Made by a program: the position numbers and the translations under genes. A model generated the notes under the pieces. That model was given only the letters and a program-made list of their open reading frames with translations, was not told the origin of the DNA and searched no databases. From Rugosimonospora africana (GTDB taxonomy: Bacteria > Actinomycetota > Actinomycetes > Mycobacteriales > Micromonosporaceae), in assembly GCF_016862975.1 (NCBI RefSeq), contig NZ_BONZ01000027.1:1-64000 (forward strand): 64,000 nt of DNA, given 5' to 3'. Positions 15,675 through 23,812 of the stretch are shown in pieces (the stretch's first letter is position 1; every line of letters starts with the position of its first letter).

Positions 15675-16549
15675 TGGGTACCGTCGTGCTGCTTGCCCTG
15701 ACCGGCCTCGGCCTGGGCGCGCTCTACTTCCTCATCGCGTCCGGCCTCTCGCTGGTCTTCGGCCTCGCCGACGTGCTCAACTTCGCGCACGGGTTGTTCC
15801 TCTCGGTCGGCGCCTACGCCACCTGGTGGGCCGGTGGGCGGCTGTCCGGGCCGTGGGGTTTCCCGGTCGCGGTATTGTTCGGCGTCGCCTGCGGCGCCGC
15901 CGTCGGCGGCCTGGTCGAGCTGGTGCTGATCCGCCCGTTGTACCGGCGCCCGACCGAACAGGTACTCGTCACCGTCGGGCTGTCGCTGGCCGGCGTCGCC
16001 CTGCTCCAGGCGGGATGGGGTGCGGATCCGCGCCGGTACCCGAGTCCACAGTGGACACAGAAGGTGACCCGGGTGCTCGGCGCCGACGTACCCAACGACC
16101 GGCTGCTGCTGATCGGCGTCGCGGTCGTCGTGCTCGCCGGGCTGCTCGCGTTCCTCCGGTTCACCCGGTACGGCCTGGTGATCCGCGCCGGCGTCGAGAA
16201 CCGGGCCATGGTCAGCGCGCTGGGCATCGACGTCCGCCGCGCGTTCACCCTGGTGTTCGCGATCGGCGGGGCGCTGGCCGGGCTGGCCGGCGCGCTGGGC
16301 GGCGTCTACTTCGGCTCGGTGTCCCCGGGTCAGGGCGCCTCGCTGCTCATCTTCGCGTTCATCGTGGTGGTCATCGGCGGGATGGGTTCGGTGACCGGGT
16401 CGGCCTACGCGGCGGTCGCGGTCGGGCTGCTTCAGCAGTTCGTCAACTACTACGGCACCGCCGGGGCCGGGGACATCTGCGTGGTCGCGCTGCTCGCGGT
16501 CGTGCTGCTGGTCCGTCCCGCCGGCATCGCGGGGAGGGCAGCCACGTGA
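15674..16549 (+). CDS. HAAT ABC transporter permease (LivH type)
   Basis: A 291-residue integral membrane protein with about eight hydrophobic segments and the LivH pattern GLGALYFLIASGLSLVFGLADVLNFAHG near the N-terminus (split here: GLSLVFGLADVLNFAHG is the diagnostic part). A second LivH landmark, a VIGGMGSVTGS loop, is near residue 235. It forms the membrane channel with the LivM-type permease. Start and stop both overlap neighbours (TGATG before, GTGA after), so expression should be stoichiometric with them. Confidence 0.9.
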   Translation: MGTVVLLALTGLGLGALYFLIASGLSLVFGLADVLNFAHGLFLSVGAYATWWAGGRLSGPWGFPVAVLFGVACGAAVGGLVELVLIRPLYRRPTEQVLVTVGLSLAGVALLQAGWGADPRRYPSPQWTQKVTRVLGADVPNDRLLLIGVAVVVLAGLLAFLRFTRYGLVIRAGVENRAMVSALGIDVRRAFTLVFAIGGALAGLAGALGGVYFGSVSPGQGASLLIFAFIVVVIGGMGSVTGSAYAAVAVGLLQQFVNYYGTAGAGDICVVALLAVVLLVRPAGIAGRAAT

Positions 16550-17730
16550 GCCAGAGTTCGAGTCCCGCCGCACCGCCCGTTCCCGAGACGGCCGCCCCAC
16601 CGCCCGCCGCCGGTACTCCATACGCGTCCCCGGCCCGCCCGCCGCTGCGCCGGCTGGCCCGGGCCGTGCTGCCGCTGGTCGTCCTCGTCGTGGCGGCGGT
16701 GCTCCCGTGGTCCACAGTGGACATTCCCGGAGTCTTCGACGGCCCGCTCAACTCGCCGGGCACGCTCCAGCTGCTGGCCCTGTGCCTGGTGTTCGGCGGG
16801 CTGGCCGCCGGGTACGACCTGTTGTTCGGCCGGGCCGGGCTGCTCTCCTTCGGGCACGCGCTCTACCTGGCCGTCGGGGCGTACGGCGTCGACATCCTGG
16901 TGACCCACGCGCACTGGCCGCTGTGGGCCGCGGTGCCGGCGGCCGCCCTGGGCGGTGCCGCGCTGGCCGCGCTGCTTGGCTCGGTGGCCCTGCGCACCAC
17001 CGGCATCGCCTTCGCCATGGTGACGCTGGCCTTCGCGCAGGTCGGTTCGATCCTGACCCAGCGCGATCCGGGCGGGCTGACCGGCGGCGAGGAGGGCCTG
17101 CCGATGGACGGTTCCCGGCTGCCCGGGTTCCTGGTCGGCGTGGCCAACACAGTCAACCTGTACTGGCTCGCGCTGGCGTTCCTGGCCGTGGTCGCGTTCG
17201 TCGTGCACCGGGTGGACCGCGGGCCCTACGGCCGGGTACTGGCCGGCCTGCGCGACGACGAACGGAGGGTGGCCGTGCTCGGGCTGTCGCCGTACCGGTT
17301 CAAGCTCGTCACGTTCACGCTGTCCGGTGGGCTCGCCGCGCTCGGCGGGGTGGTGTACGCCCTCGTGGTCGGCGGTGCCTCGCCGGCACTGGCCGCCTCC
17401 GACCTGACGCTGTCGCTGCTGGTGATGGCGGTACTGGGCGGCCCCGGCACCCGGTGGGGTCCGGTCATCGGCGGCATCCTCTACACCTATCTGGACCAGC
17501 GCCTCACGTCGCTCGGCGGTACCAGCGCGATCCGGCACCTGCCCGGCGTGCTGCGCGCGCCGCTGTCCCAGCCGCTGTTCGTGCTGGGCGCGGTGTTCAT
17601 CCTCGCGGTGTACTTCGCCCCGGGTGGCCTGGCTGGGCTCGGCCGGCGCGGCGCGGCACTGACCCGGGCGCTCGGGCGCCGGCCGGTGCCGGACCGCGCC
17701 ACCGGCACGACGGACGCGACGGGGCGGTGA
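16546..17730 (+). CDS. HAAT ABC transporter permease (LivM type)
   Basis: A 394-residue membrane protein. After a 45-residue Pro/Ala-rich cytosolic leader the LivM core begins, with GLAAGYDLLFGRAGLLSFGH, the loop GLRDDERRVAVLGL that contacts the ATPases, and AVLGGPGTRWGP. GTG 16546 overlaps the TGA of livH as GTGA. The long N-terminal leader is longer than in most LivM proteins. The gene ends the operon; its stop lies in a palindrome shared with the converging PPOX gene. Confidence 0.9.
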   Translation: MSQSSSPAAPPVPETAAPPPAAGTPYASPARPPLRRLARAVLPLVVLVVAAVLPWSTVDIPGVFDGPLNSPGTLQLLALCLVFGGLAAGYDLLFGRAGLLSFGHALYLAVGAYGVDILVTHAHWPLWAAVPAAALGGAALAALLGSVALRTTGIAFAMVTLAFAQVGSILTQRDPGGLTGGEEGLPMDGSRLPGFLVGVANTVNLYWLALAFLAVVAFVVHRVDRGPYGRVLAGLRDDERRVAVLGLSPYRFKLVTFTLSGGLAALGGVVYALVVGGASPALAASDLTLSLLVMAVLGGPGTRWGPVIGGILYTYLDQRLTSLGGTSAIRHLPGVLRAPLSQPLFVLGAVFILAVYFAPGGLAGLGRRGAALTRALGRRPVPDRATGTTDATGR

Positions 17731-17758
17731 CGCCTCCGGGTGCTACCCGGCGGTCACC
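17726..17758. terminator. Palindrome containing both stop codons of converging genes
   Basis: Outer arms GGTGAC (17726-17731) / GTCACC (17753-17758) and inner arms CCGGGT / ACCCGG around a GCT loop. The livM TGA (17728-17730) and the opposing gene's TAG (17743-17745 on the minus strand) both lie inside. Confidence 0.6.
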
Positions 17759-18141
17759 GTGCGCCGCCCGGCCTCCGGGTCGACGCCGAAGCTGAGGACG
17801 CGGCGCGGGTGGATCCGGATGATCGGGCCGCCCATCGGGGACGCGGAGTCGGTCGGCTCGGCGACCGTCTCGGCCTCGCCACGGATTTCCAGGCAGCGCA
17901 CGGTCCACGGGTCGAGGGTGACGTCGTCGACGACGAAGGCGACCGCGGAGCCGGCCGCGACGTTGCGGAATTTCTGGCTCGCCGCCATGTTGTGCCCGCC
18001 GATGTCGATGGTCTGCAATTCTTCGTTGTAGCCGAAGCCGACCGGGTTGTTCTGCACCGTGCCGTTCGGCTGCACGGTCGCCAGCCTGCCGAGGCGCTGC
18101 TCGCGCAGGTAGGCCACTTCCCGCTCGGTGAAGACTGTCAC
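17743..18141 (-). CDS. PPOX-class F420-dependent oxidoreductase
   Basis: A 132-residue split-barrel flavin/F420 protein: MTVFTEREVAYLREQRLGRLATVQPNG at the start (the RLATV and NGxxQNNPV segments are typical), then NVAAGSAVAFVVDD and IRGEAE. Small enzymes of this group (TIGR03618/TIGR04023-like) use coenzyme F420 to reduce unsaturated or biliverdin-like substrates; the substrate here is unknown. It is the last gene of a minus-strand run (SDR, regulator, LRR protein, this gene) with gaps of 3, 24 and 48 bp, so it may be co-transcribed. Presence of F420 enzymes supports an actinobacterial source. Confidence 0.85.
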   Translation of the reverse strand: MTVFTEREVAYLREQRLGRLATVQPNGTVQNNPVGFGYNEELQTIDIGGHNMAASQKFRNVAAGSAVAFVVDDVTLDPWTVRCLEIRGEAETVAEPTDSASPMGGPIIRIHPRRVLSFGVDPEAGRRTVTAG

Positions 18142-18189
18142 TGTCGGCTCCGTTCGTTGTGGTTGACGGGACGGGATGCTGGGCGTGCC

Positions 18190-18936
18190 TCACCAGTCCG
18201 CGGGCGGCTGCGCGATGTCCGGGCCGCCCGTGTGCGGCGTGGGGACGTAACCGGCGCGCGGCTGCGGCAGCGCGGCCACGCAGTCCGCGGAGCACGCGTT
18301 CACCAGTAACGGGAGCACGTCGGTCCCCACGTAACGGGAGATCCATGCCTGGTGCGGTTCGCGGTCCACCGGCCCGTCGCAGACGCTGCAGGTGCGGACC
18401 GTGTCCGCGCCCCACCCGCCCGGGTCGAGCGCCATCAGGCCGGCCTGCCCGACGCCGGCAACCGGCCGCAGCCGCGGGAACGGCGGCCGCAGCTTGTAGT
18501 TGCCGTACAGGGTGCGGGTGCTCACCTTGCTGTCGCGGAGCCGGGCACACCGGGTCAGCTCATACGGGTACCAGTGCAGCCGGTACGACATGTAGAGGTC
18601 GAACGTTTCGAGGCTGGTCATCGCTCCGATCTCGGGTGGGATGCGGACCAGGTTCGTGACGCCCAGGCTCAGGTGGGTGACCGAGGTCAGTTTCGCGATG
18701 GAGCGCGGCAACGTGACGATCGACCGGGACTCCGCGGCGCTCAGCTCGCGGAAGGGAGCGAAGGTCGTCCGTCCGTCGTCGGCCGCCTCATCGATCAGCG
18801 CCAGCAGGTGCCGCCAGCCGGCCGCCCCGGTGTCCTGACGGTCCGGGTGGAACGAGACGATCTCCGGTTGGGTCTGCGGCGACCGACCGATGCATTCGCA
18901 CCTATCGACGTACGGTGTGGTCTCGCCCGCCCCCAT
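18190..18936 (-). CDS. Leucine-rich-repeat protein with C-terminal Cys cluster
   Basis: A 248-residue cytosolic protein that I cannot assign a function. The middle (about 70-150) has leucine-rich-repeat character: LPRSIAKLTSVTHLSLG, then VRIPPEIGAMTSLETFDL. The C-terminal third carries CSVCDGPVD and CSADC, four cysteines that could form a treble-clef zinc site. ATG 18936 gives MGAGETTPYVDRCECIG, and a further CEC pair lies near the N-terminus. It sits 24 bp after the PucR-type regulator and before the PPOX gene. LRR-plus-zinc proteins of this kind are scattered in actinobacteria and are uncharacterised as far as I know. Confidence 0.7.
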   Translation of the reverse strand: MGAGETTPYVDRCECIGRSPQTQPEIVSFHPDRQDTGAAGWRHLLALIDEAADDGRTTFAPFRELSAAESRSIVTLPRSIAKLTSVTHLSLGVTNLVRIPPEIGAMTSLETFDLYMSYRLHWYPYELTRCARLRDSKVSTRTLYGNYKLRPPFPRLRPVAGVGQAGLMALDPGGWGADTVRTCSVCDGPVDREPHQAWISRYVGTDVLPLLVNACSADCVAALPQPRAGYVPTPHTGGPDIAQPPADW

Positions 18937-18960
18937 GGAGCACAGCCTATGCGACGCGCG

Positions 18961-21017
18961 TCAGGCCGGTTCGTCCGCCGGTCCGCGCAACCGGTGCAGC
19001 CGCAGGGCGAGCTGGACCTCCAGGGCACGCTCCGGACGCTGCCAGTCGCTGCCCAGCAACGCCCCGATCCGGTCCAGCCGCTGGGTGACCGTGTTGACGT
19101 GCACGTGCAGCGTCTCCGCCGCCCGGGCCGAGCTGCACCCCGCGCCGAAGTACGCCTCCAGCGTCTTGACCAGCCCGGTACCCCGCCTCGTGTCGTAGTC
19201 CACGACGGCGCCGACCGTACTGGTGATGAAACCCGCGACGTCCCGGTCCTGGCCGAGCAGCAGCCCGACGAAGCCCAACTCGGCGGTGCTCGCCCCGTCG
19301 CCCACCCGGCCCAGGGCGACCAGTGCGGTCGCCGCCCGGTCGGCGTCCCGGAACGCGCTGGCCACCCCGTCCGGGCCGACCGCCGGCCCCGCACCACCGG
19401 CGGTGACCGCGGCGCCGAGGATCCGCCCGAGGTCGCGGGCGACCTCCCGGGCCACCGGCCCGGCATCCGGAGCGGGCAGCATCAGCACCACCCGCCCGCG
19501 CTGGAGCGCGGCCAGCCCGCCGTGCGCCGCGGCGTAGCTCACCGCCCAGGAGAAGGAGCGCTGACGGTGGGCCGGGTTGACGGCCTCGCCGACGGCGACG
19601 ACCACGTGCGGGGCGTCCAGGTCCACGCCCAACCGGCGGGCCCGGGAGCGCAGCGCGTCGGGATCGCCGATCGGCCGGCTGATCAGGTCGTCGAGCAGTT
19701 CGCCGCGGACCCGGCCCTCGGCTTCCGCGACGGTACGGCGGAACAGCAGCACCAGCGCGGTCACCTGGGCGGCCCGTTCCAGGATCTGCTGGTCCGCGTC
19801 GACCAGCGGGTGCTCCGGGCGCAGGATCAGCGCGCCCAGGTTCTCCGCGCCCGCCACCACGGCGGCGACCCACACGTCGCCGCGCCGTACGCTGCGGCCT
19901 TCGGCCCGGGACGCGGCCACCGCCTCGGCGACCTGGTCCAACTCCGGCCCGGCGTCCCCGCCGGCGACGGCCAGCCGCCGCTCGTCGGCGTCGAGGACCA
20001 CCAGGGCGCCGTCCAGCACCTCGGTGACCGCGGTGGCGACGTCCTCCACGCCACCGCCGCGCAGCACCACGCTGGTCATCCGGTCGTGCGCGGCGGCGGC
20101 CCGCTCCACCGAGGCGCTGTGCGCCTGGATCACCGCGTTCGCCGCGGACAGTTCGTCGAGCGCGACCTGCGTCTCGGCCAGTAGCCGGGCAGTGTCGATG
20201 GCGACCGCGGCGTGCGCGGCCAGCGAGATCAGCAGCGACACCTCCTCGCGGGCGAACGGCCGCTCGGACCGGTTCGCCGCGAACAGCACGCCGATCACGT
20301 GGGAGCCCAGCCGCAGGGGTACGCCGAGGATCGCGACCAGGCCCTCCTCGCCGACACCGGCATCGATCTCACTGGTGTGCCGGAACCGCTCGTCCTGGCT
20401 GTAGTTCGCGGTCACGTACGGCGTGGCGGTCTGGGTGACCAGGCCGCCGAGGCCGACCCCCATTCCCAGCCGCAGCCGCTGGAACCGGGCGGAGATGGAA
20501 CCGTCGGTGACCCGCATGTACGTGTCGCCGCGCTCCCGGTCGGTCAGCGTCATGTACGCCACGTCGGCACCCAGCAGCGTGCGGGCCCGGTGCACGATCG
20601 CGTTCAGCACCGCGTCCAGGTCCCGCAGGCCGGCCAGGTCGCTCGCGGTGTCGTACAGCCCGGACAGTTCCTCCTCCCGGCGGCGGCGGCGCTCCAGCAG
20701 CGCCCGTACCCGCAGAGCCTGGAGTTTGACGTCCTCCAGTTCGGCGAGGGCACCGGCCGGCGTACCGGCGGCCCGCGCCGCCACCAGCGGCCCCTCGAAC
20801 TCGACCGCGGCCGCCTCGCGGGCGAGGAGCTCGAGAAACACGCCGGTCGACATGCGCGCCATTATGCGGCGGCCGGCCTCGCCCGGGTTCTGGGTGGGCC
20901 GGTCCCGGCCGCCTGCCGCGACGGGCCGGCCTGCCGCGACGGGCCGACCGGGCGCGACGGGCCGGCCGGACTCGCCGGGGTCGGCGAGCCGGTCCGGGGA
21001 CCGGTCCAGGGATGTCA
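18961..21017 (-). CDS. GAF-domain PucR/CdaR-family transcriptional regulator
   Basis: A protein of about 685 residues. A GAF-like domain (about 125-280: DLDAVLNAIVHRARTLLG, then YMTLTDRERGDTYMRV) is followed by a linker and a C-terminal PucR helix-turn-helix (LVKTLEAYFGAGCSSARAAETLHVHVNTVTQRL). PucR-type proteins usually activate catabolic genes in response to a metabolite sensed by the N-terminal part. ATG 21017 lies 3 bp after the SDR stop; in-frame ATGs at 20862 and 20853 (MARMSTGVFLELL) may be the true start, because the first 50 residues are repeats (RPVAPG, RPVAAG). The best target candidates are the SDR operon and the ABC operon at 12895, which share an upstream motif. Confidence 0.85.
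20911..20964. repeat. 18-bp tandem repeat near the regulator's 5' end
   Basis: Units 20911-20928 and 20929-20946 are identical and 20947-20964 is diverged. In the regulator frame they encode GRPVAA-type hexapeptides. Confidence 0.75.
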
Positions 21018-21020
21018 TCG

Positions 21021-21818
21021 TCAGCTCGCGGTCCAACCGCCGTCCAGCGAGAGGGACGCGCCGGTGATGAATCCGGCGACCGGGGAGCAAAGGTATGCCA
21101 CCAGCTCCGCGACCTCGGCCGGCTCGATCAGCCGCTTCATCGCCGACCGGGTCAGCAGGATCTTCTCCACCACCTCGGCCTCCTCGATCCCGTGCGTCGC
21201 GGCCTGGTCGGCGATCTGTCCCTCGACCAGCGGGGTGCGCACGTAGCCCGGGTTGATGCAGTTGGCGGTCACCCCGTGCGGGGCGCCTTCCAGCGCGACG
21301 ACCTTGGACAGGCCCTCCAGCCCGTGCTTGGCGGCCACGTACGCGACCTTGAACGGGGACGCGCGCAGCCCGTGGACCGACGAGATGTTCACCACCCGGC
21401 CCCAGCCCCGCGCGTACATGTGCGGAAGGGCGCGGCGTACCAGCCGGAACGGCGCCTCGACCATGACCCGCTGGATGTACGCGAAACGGTCGGCGGGGAA
21501 GTCGGGCAGGGCGGCCACGTGCTGGAGCCCGGCGTTGTTGACCAGGACGTCGCACCCGCCGTCGAGCCCGTCCACCGCGTCCGGGTCGGACAGGTCGACC
21601 ACGATCGCGGTCCCGCCGATCTCGTCCGCGACCTGCCGCGCGGCCACGGCGTCCACGTCCACCACCACCAACCGGGCTCCGGCGTGGGCCAGGCGTACGG
21701 CGCAGGCGCGGCCGATGCCGCTGCCGGCGCCGGTGACCAGTGCGGTCCGGCCGGTCAGGTCGAGGCGGACCACCTCGGTGACCGGATCGGTCGCGGTCGT
21801 GGGCGGCGTGATCGTCAT
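21021..21818 (-). CDS. Short-chain dehydrogenase, 3-hydroxybutyrate dehydrogenase-like
   Basis: A 265-residue SDR: TGxxxGxG motif TGAGSGIG, NNAG (VLVNNAGLQHV), catalytic Ser in NISSVHGLRAS, and YVAAKHG where the usual YxxxK is expressed as AYVAAKHG (Tyr, Lys present). NAGLQHVA and the phrase INPGYVRTPLVEGQI are typical of D-3-hydroxybutyrate dehydrogenases, which oxidise 3-hydroxybutyrate to acetoacetate with NAD+. It could thus process monomers released by the PHB depolymerase-like enzymes elsewhere in the window. The assignment to 3-hydroxybutyrate is by sequence feel, not proof. First gene of a minus-strand operon with the PucR-type regulator. Confidence 0.85.
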   Translation of the reverse strand: MTITPPTTATDPVTEVVRLDLTGRTALVTGAGSGIGRACAVRLAHAGARLVVVDVDAVAARQVADEIGGTAIVVDLSDPDAVDGLDGGCDVLVNNAGLQHVAALPDFPADRFAYIQRVMVEAPFRLVRRALPHMYARGWGRVVNISSVHGLRASPFKVAYVAAKHGLEGLSKVVALEGAPHGVTANCINPGYVRTPLVEGQIADQAATHGIEEAEVVEKILLTRSAMKRLIEPAEVAELVAYLCSPVAGFITGASLSLDGGWTAS

Positions 21819-21858
21819 GCGGTGAACCTACGAGCCTCCCGGGGCCGGGGACATAGGC

Positions 21859-21891
21859 GTCGGACACATAGTCTTGCCGGAACCCATGTGT
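21859..21891 (-). promoter_or_regulatory. Candidate operator upstream of the SDR-regulator operon
   Basis: Contains ACACAT (21864-21869) and ATGTGT (21886-21891) as an inverted repeat with 16 bp between, 40-70 bp upstream of the SDR ATG. The plus-strand text GTCG, ACACAT, GT, TTGCCGG is nearly the same as at 12817-12835 in front of the ABC operon. Confidence 0.45.
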
Positions 21892-22064
21892 TCGCCACCC
21901 GTCGCCCGTTTTGTCGGGCTGGGGCGCTGGTTTCGCCGAGCCGGACGGCGCTGCGGCGGCATCACGGACGACCCGCGACAGCGGCCGTGCACGGCGCCCG
22001 TCCCGCGCGTGAATGGCTCATCGCCCACTCGGCAGGTTACTGTTGTGCTGGCCGAATTCATGAT

Positions 22065-22079
22065 CAACATGGCATGTTG
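22065..22079 (+). promoter_or_regulatory. 15-bp perfect palindrome upstream of the receiver-flavoprotein operon
   Basis: CAACATG-G-CATGTTG, 44 bp before ATG 22124 and in a locally AT-richer stretch. A dimeric regulator site is likely; the operon encodes no DNA-binding output domain itself, so the binder would be encoded elsewhere. Confidence 0.5.
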
Positions 22080-22123
22080 AGGTCGCCCGTATCGCCCCGC
22101 CCGGAAGGTGCTGATCCGACGCC

Positions 22124-23782
22124 ATGACGAACCCGGCGATCCTGACCGTCGATGACGATCCCGCCGTGTCCCGCGCGGTCGCCCGTGACGTCCGCCGCCG
22201 CTACGGCGACCGGTACCGGGTGGTGCGCGCCGGGTCCGGACCCGACGCCCTGGACGCGCTTCGCGAGATCAAGCTGCGCGGCGAACAGGTCGCGGTGATG
22301 CTGGCCGACTACCGGATGCCGCAGATGAACGGGATCGAGTTCCTCGAAGAGGCGATGGACCTGTTCCCGCGTGCCCGGCGGGTGCTGCTGACCGCGTACG
22401 CGGACACTGACGCCGCCATCGACGCCATCAACCTGGTCGACCTCGACCACTACCTGCTCAAGCCGTGGGACCCGCCGGAGGAGAAGCTGTACCCGGTGGT
22501 CGACACCCTGCTGGACGCGTGGATCGCCACCCCGGACCCGTCGATCACCGAGACCCGGGTGGTGGGGCACCGCTGGTCGGCGCCGTCGTTCGCGGTACGC
22601 GACTTCCTCGCCCGCAACCTCGTGCCGTACCGGTGGCTGCTCGCCGACGAGCCGGAGGGTGGGCGCCTGCTCAAGGCGGCCGGCCTGACCCCGGACGACG
22701 TACCGGTCGTCGTGTTGCCCGACGGAAAGCCGCTGGTCGCGCCGAGCGAGGCCGAGCTGGCCGCGCAGGTCGGCCTGACCACCACCCCGACCTCCGACTT
22801 CTACGACCTGGTCGTGATCGGTGCCGGTCCGGCCGGGCTGGGTGCGTCGGTGTACGGCGCGTCCGAGGGCCTGCGCACAGTGCTGGTCGAGCAGCGGGCC
22901 ACCGGCGGCCAGGCGGGCCAGAGCAGCCGGATCGAGAACTACCTCGGCTTCCCGGACGGCGTCTCGGGGGCGCAGCTGACCGAGCGCGCCCGCCGGCAGG
23001 CGTTGAAGTTCGGCGCCGAGCTGCTGTCCGCCCGCGAGGTGGTGGGGCTGGAGGCGGCCGGGCCGACCCGGCTGCTGAAGTTCGCCGACGGCACGTCGAT
23101 CGCCGCGCACTCCGTGGTCCTGGCCACCGGGGTGTCGTACCGGCTGCTCGAGGCGCCCGGCATCGCGGACCTGACGGGCCGCGGCATCTACTACGGCTCG
23201 GCGTCCACCGAGGCGCCGAGCTGCGCGGGCGAGGAGGTCTACATCGTCGGCGGCGCGAACTCGGCCGGCCAGGCCGCGGTCTACTTCTCCCGGTACGCGA
23301 GCCGGGTGCACATCCTCATCCGCTCCGGCGACCTGGGCCGCTCGATGTCCCGCTACCTGATCGACCAGATCGAGGGGATCGACACCATCGAGGTGCACCC
23401 GCACACCGAGGTGATGGCCGCGCAGGGGGACGGGCACCTGGAACGGCTGGTCCTGTGCGACGGGCGTTCCGGCCAGACCCGGACGGCGGACGCCGCCGCG
23501 CTGTTCATCTTCATCGGCGCCCAGCCGCGCACGGACTGGCTCGGCGACGCGGTCGCCCGAGACTCGCGCGGCTTCGTGGTCACCGGCGCCGACCTCGTAC
23601 GCGACGGGCAGCGGCCGACCGGCTGGACGCTGCCCCGCGACCCGTACCACCTGGAGTCCAGCCTGCCGGGCGTGTTCGCGGCCGGCGACGTCCGGGCGGA
23701 CAGCCTCAAGCGGGTCGCGTCCGCCGTCGGCGAGGGCGCCGCGGCGGTGGCGCTGGTGCACCGGTACCTGGCCGGACAGTAG
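22124..23782 (+). CDS. Response-regulator receiver fused to a thioredoxin-reductase-like FAD/NAD(P) oxidoreductase
   Basis: A 552-residue fusion. Residues 1-125 are a CheY-type receiver with DDD near the N-terminus, phospho-acceptor Asp62 (ADYRMP), LTAYAD and Lys113 (LLKPW). Residues about 140-215 look like a glutaredoxin-like fold without a CxxC. From about 225 a thioredoxin-reductase-like flavoprotein follows: GAGPAG (233 on), GQAGQSSRIENYLGFPDG and VGGANSAGQAA. The redox-active CxxC of thioredoxin reductase is absent; only Cys367 (APSCAGEE) remains there. It is probably the output of the adjacent histidine kinase, turning phosphorylation into control of a flavoenzyme. First gene of a four-gene operon. 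ATG 22124 has GGAAGG somewhat far upstream. Confidence 0.88.
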   Translation: MTNPAILTVDDDPAVSRAVARDVRRRYGDRYRVVRAGSGPDALDALREIKLRGEQVAVMLADYRMPQMNGIEFLEEAMDLFPRARRVLLTAYADTDAAIDAINLVDLDHYLLKPWDPPEEKLYPVVDTLLDAWIATPDPSITETRVVGHRWSAPSFAVRDFLARNLVPYRWLLADEPEGGRLLKAAGLTPDDVPVVVLPDGKPLVAPSEAELAAQVGLTTTPTSDFYDLVVIGAGPAGLGASVYGASEGLRTVLVEQRATGGQAGQSSRIENYLGFPDGVSGAQLTERARRQALKFGAELLSAREVVGLEAAGPTRLLKFADGTSIAAHSVVLATGVSYRLLEAPGIADLTGRGIYYGSASTEAPSCAGEEVYIVGGANSAGQAAVYFSRYASRVHILIRSGDLGRSMSRYLIDQIEGIDTIEVHPHTEVMAAQGDGHLERLVLCDGRSGQTRTADAAALFIFIGAQPRTDWLGDAVARDSRGFVVTGADLVRDGQRPTGWTLPRDPYHLESSLPGVFAAGDVRADSLKRVASAVGEGAAAVALVHRYLAGQ

Positions 23783-23808
23783 GAGAGCCGGACAGACAGA
23801 CAGGAGAG
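23772..23808. repeat. Duplicated stop/ribosome-site segment between flavoprotein and kinase genes
   Basis: CCGGACAG followed by TAGGAGAG (23772-23787, contains the TAG stop) is repeated as CCGGACAG ... AGGAGAG at 23788-23808 with an extra GACA-type expansion. The second AGGAGAG is the ribosome site of the kinase gene. Confidence 0.65.
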
Positions 23809-23812
23809 CGAC

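Larger units (their letters stand above)
21819..22123. other. Divergent intergenic region, 305 bp
   Basis: Separates the SDR operon (minus) from the receiver-flavoprotein operon (plus). It contains two inverted-repeat candidates, 21859-21891 near the SDR and 22065-22079 near the flavoprotein gene, both listed. No further coding sequence is convincing. Confidence 0.5.

Noticed and set aside
15598-17730. Apparent fusion of an upstream reading frame to the LivM permease
   Set aside because: The frame is open through livH by chance; GTG 16546 overlaps the livH stop as GTGA and the permease homology begins after it.
22124-23782. Conventional thioredoxin reductase (trxB)
   Set aside because: The CxxC pair is missing and a receiver is fused at the N-terminus, so the gene symbol would mislead.
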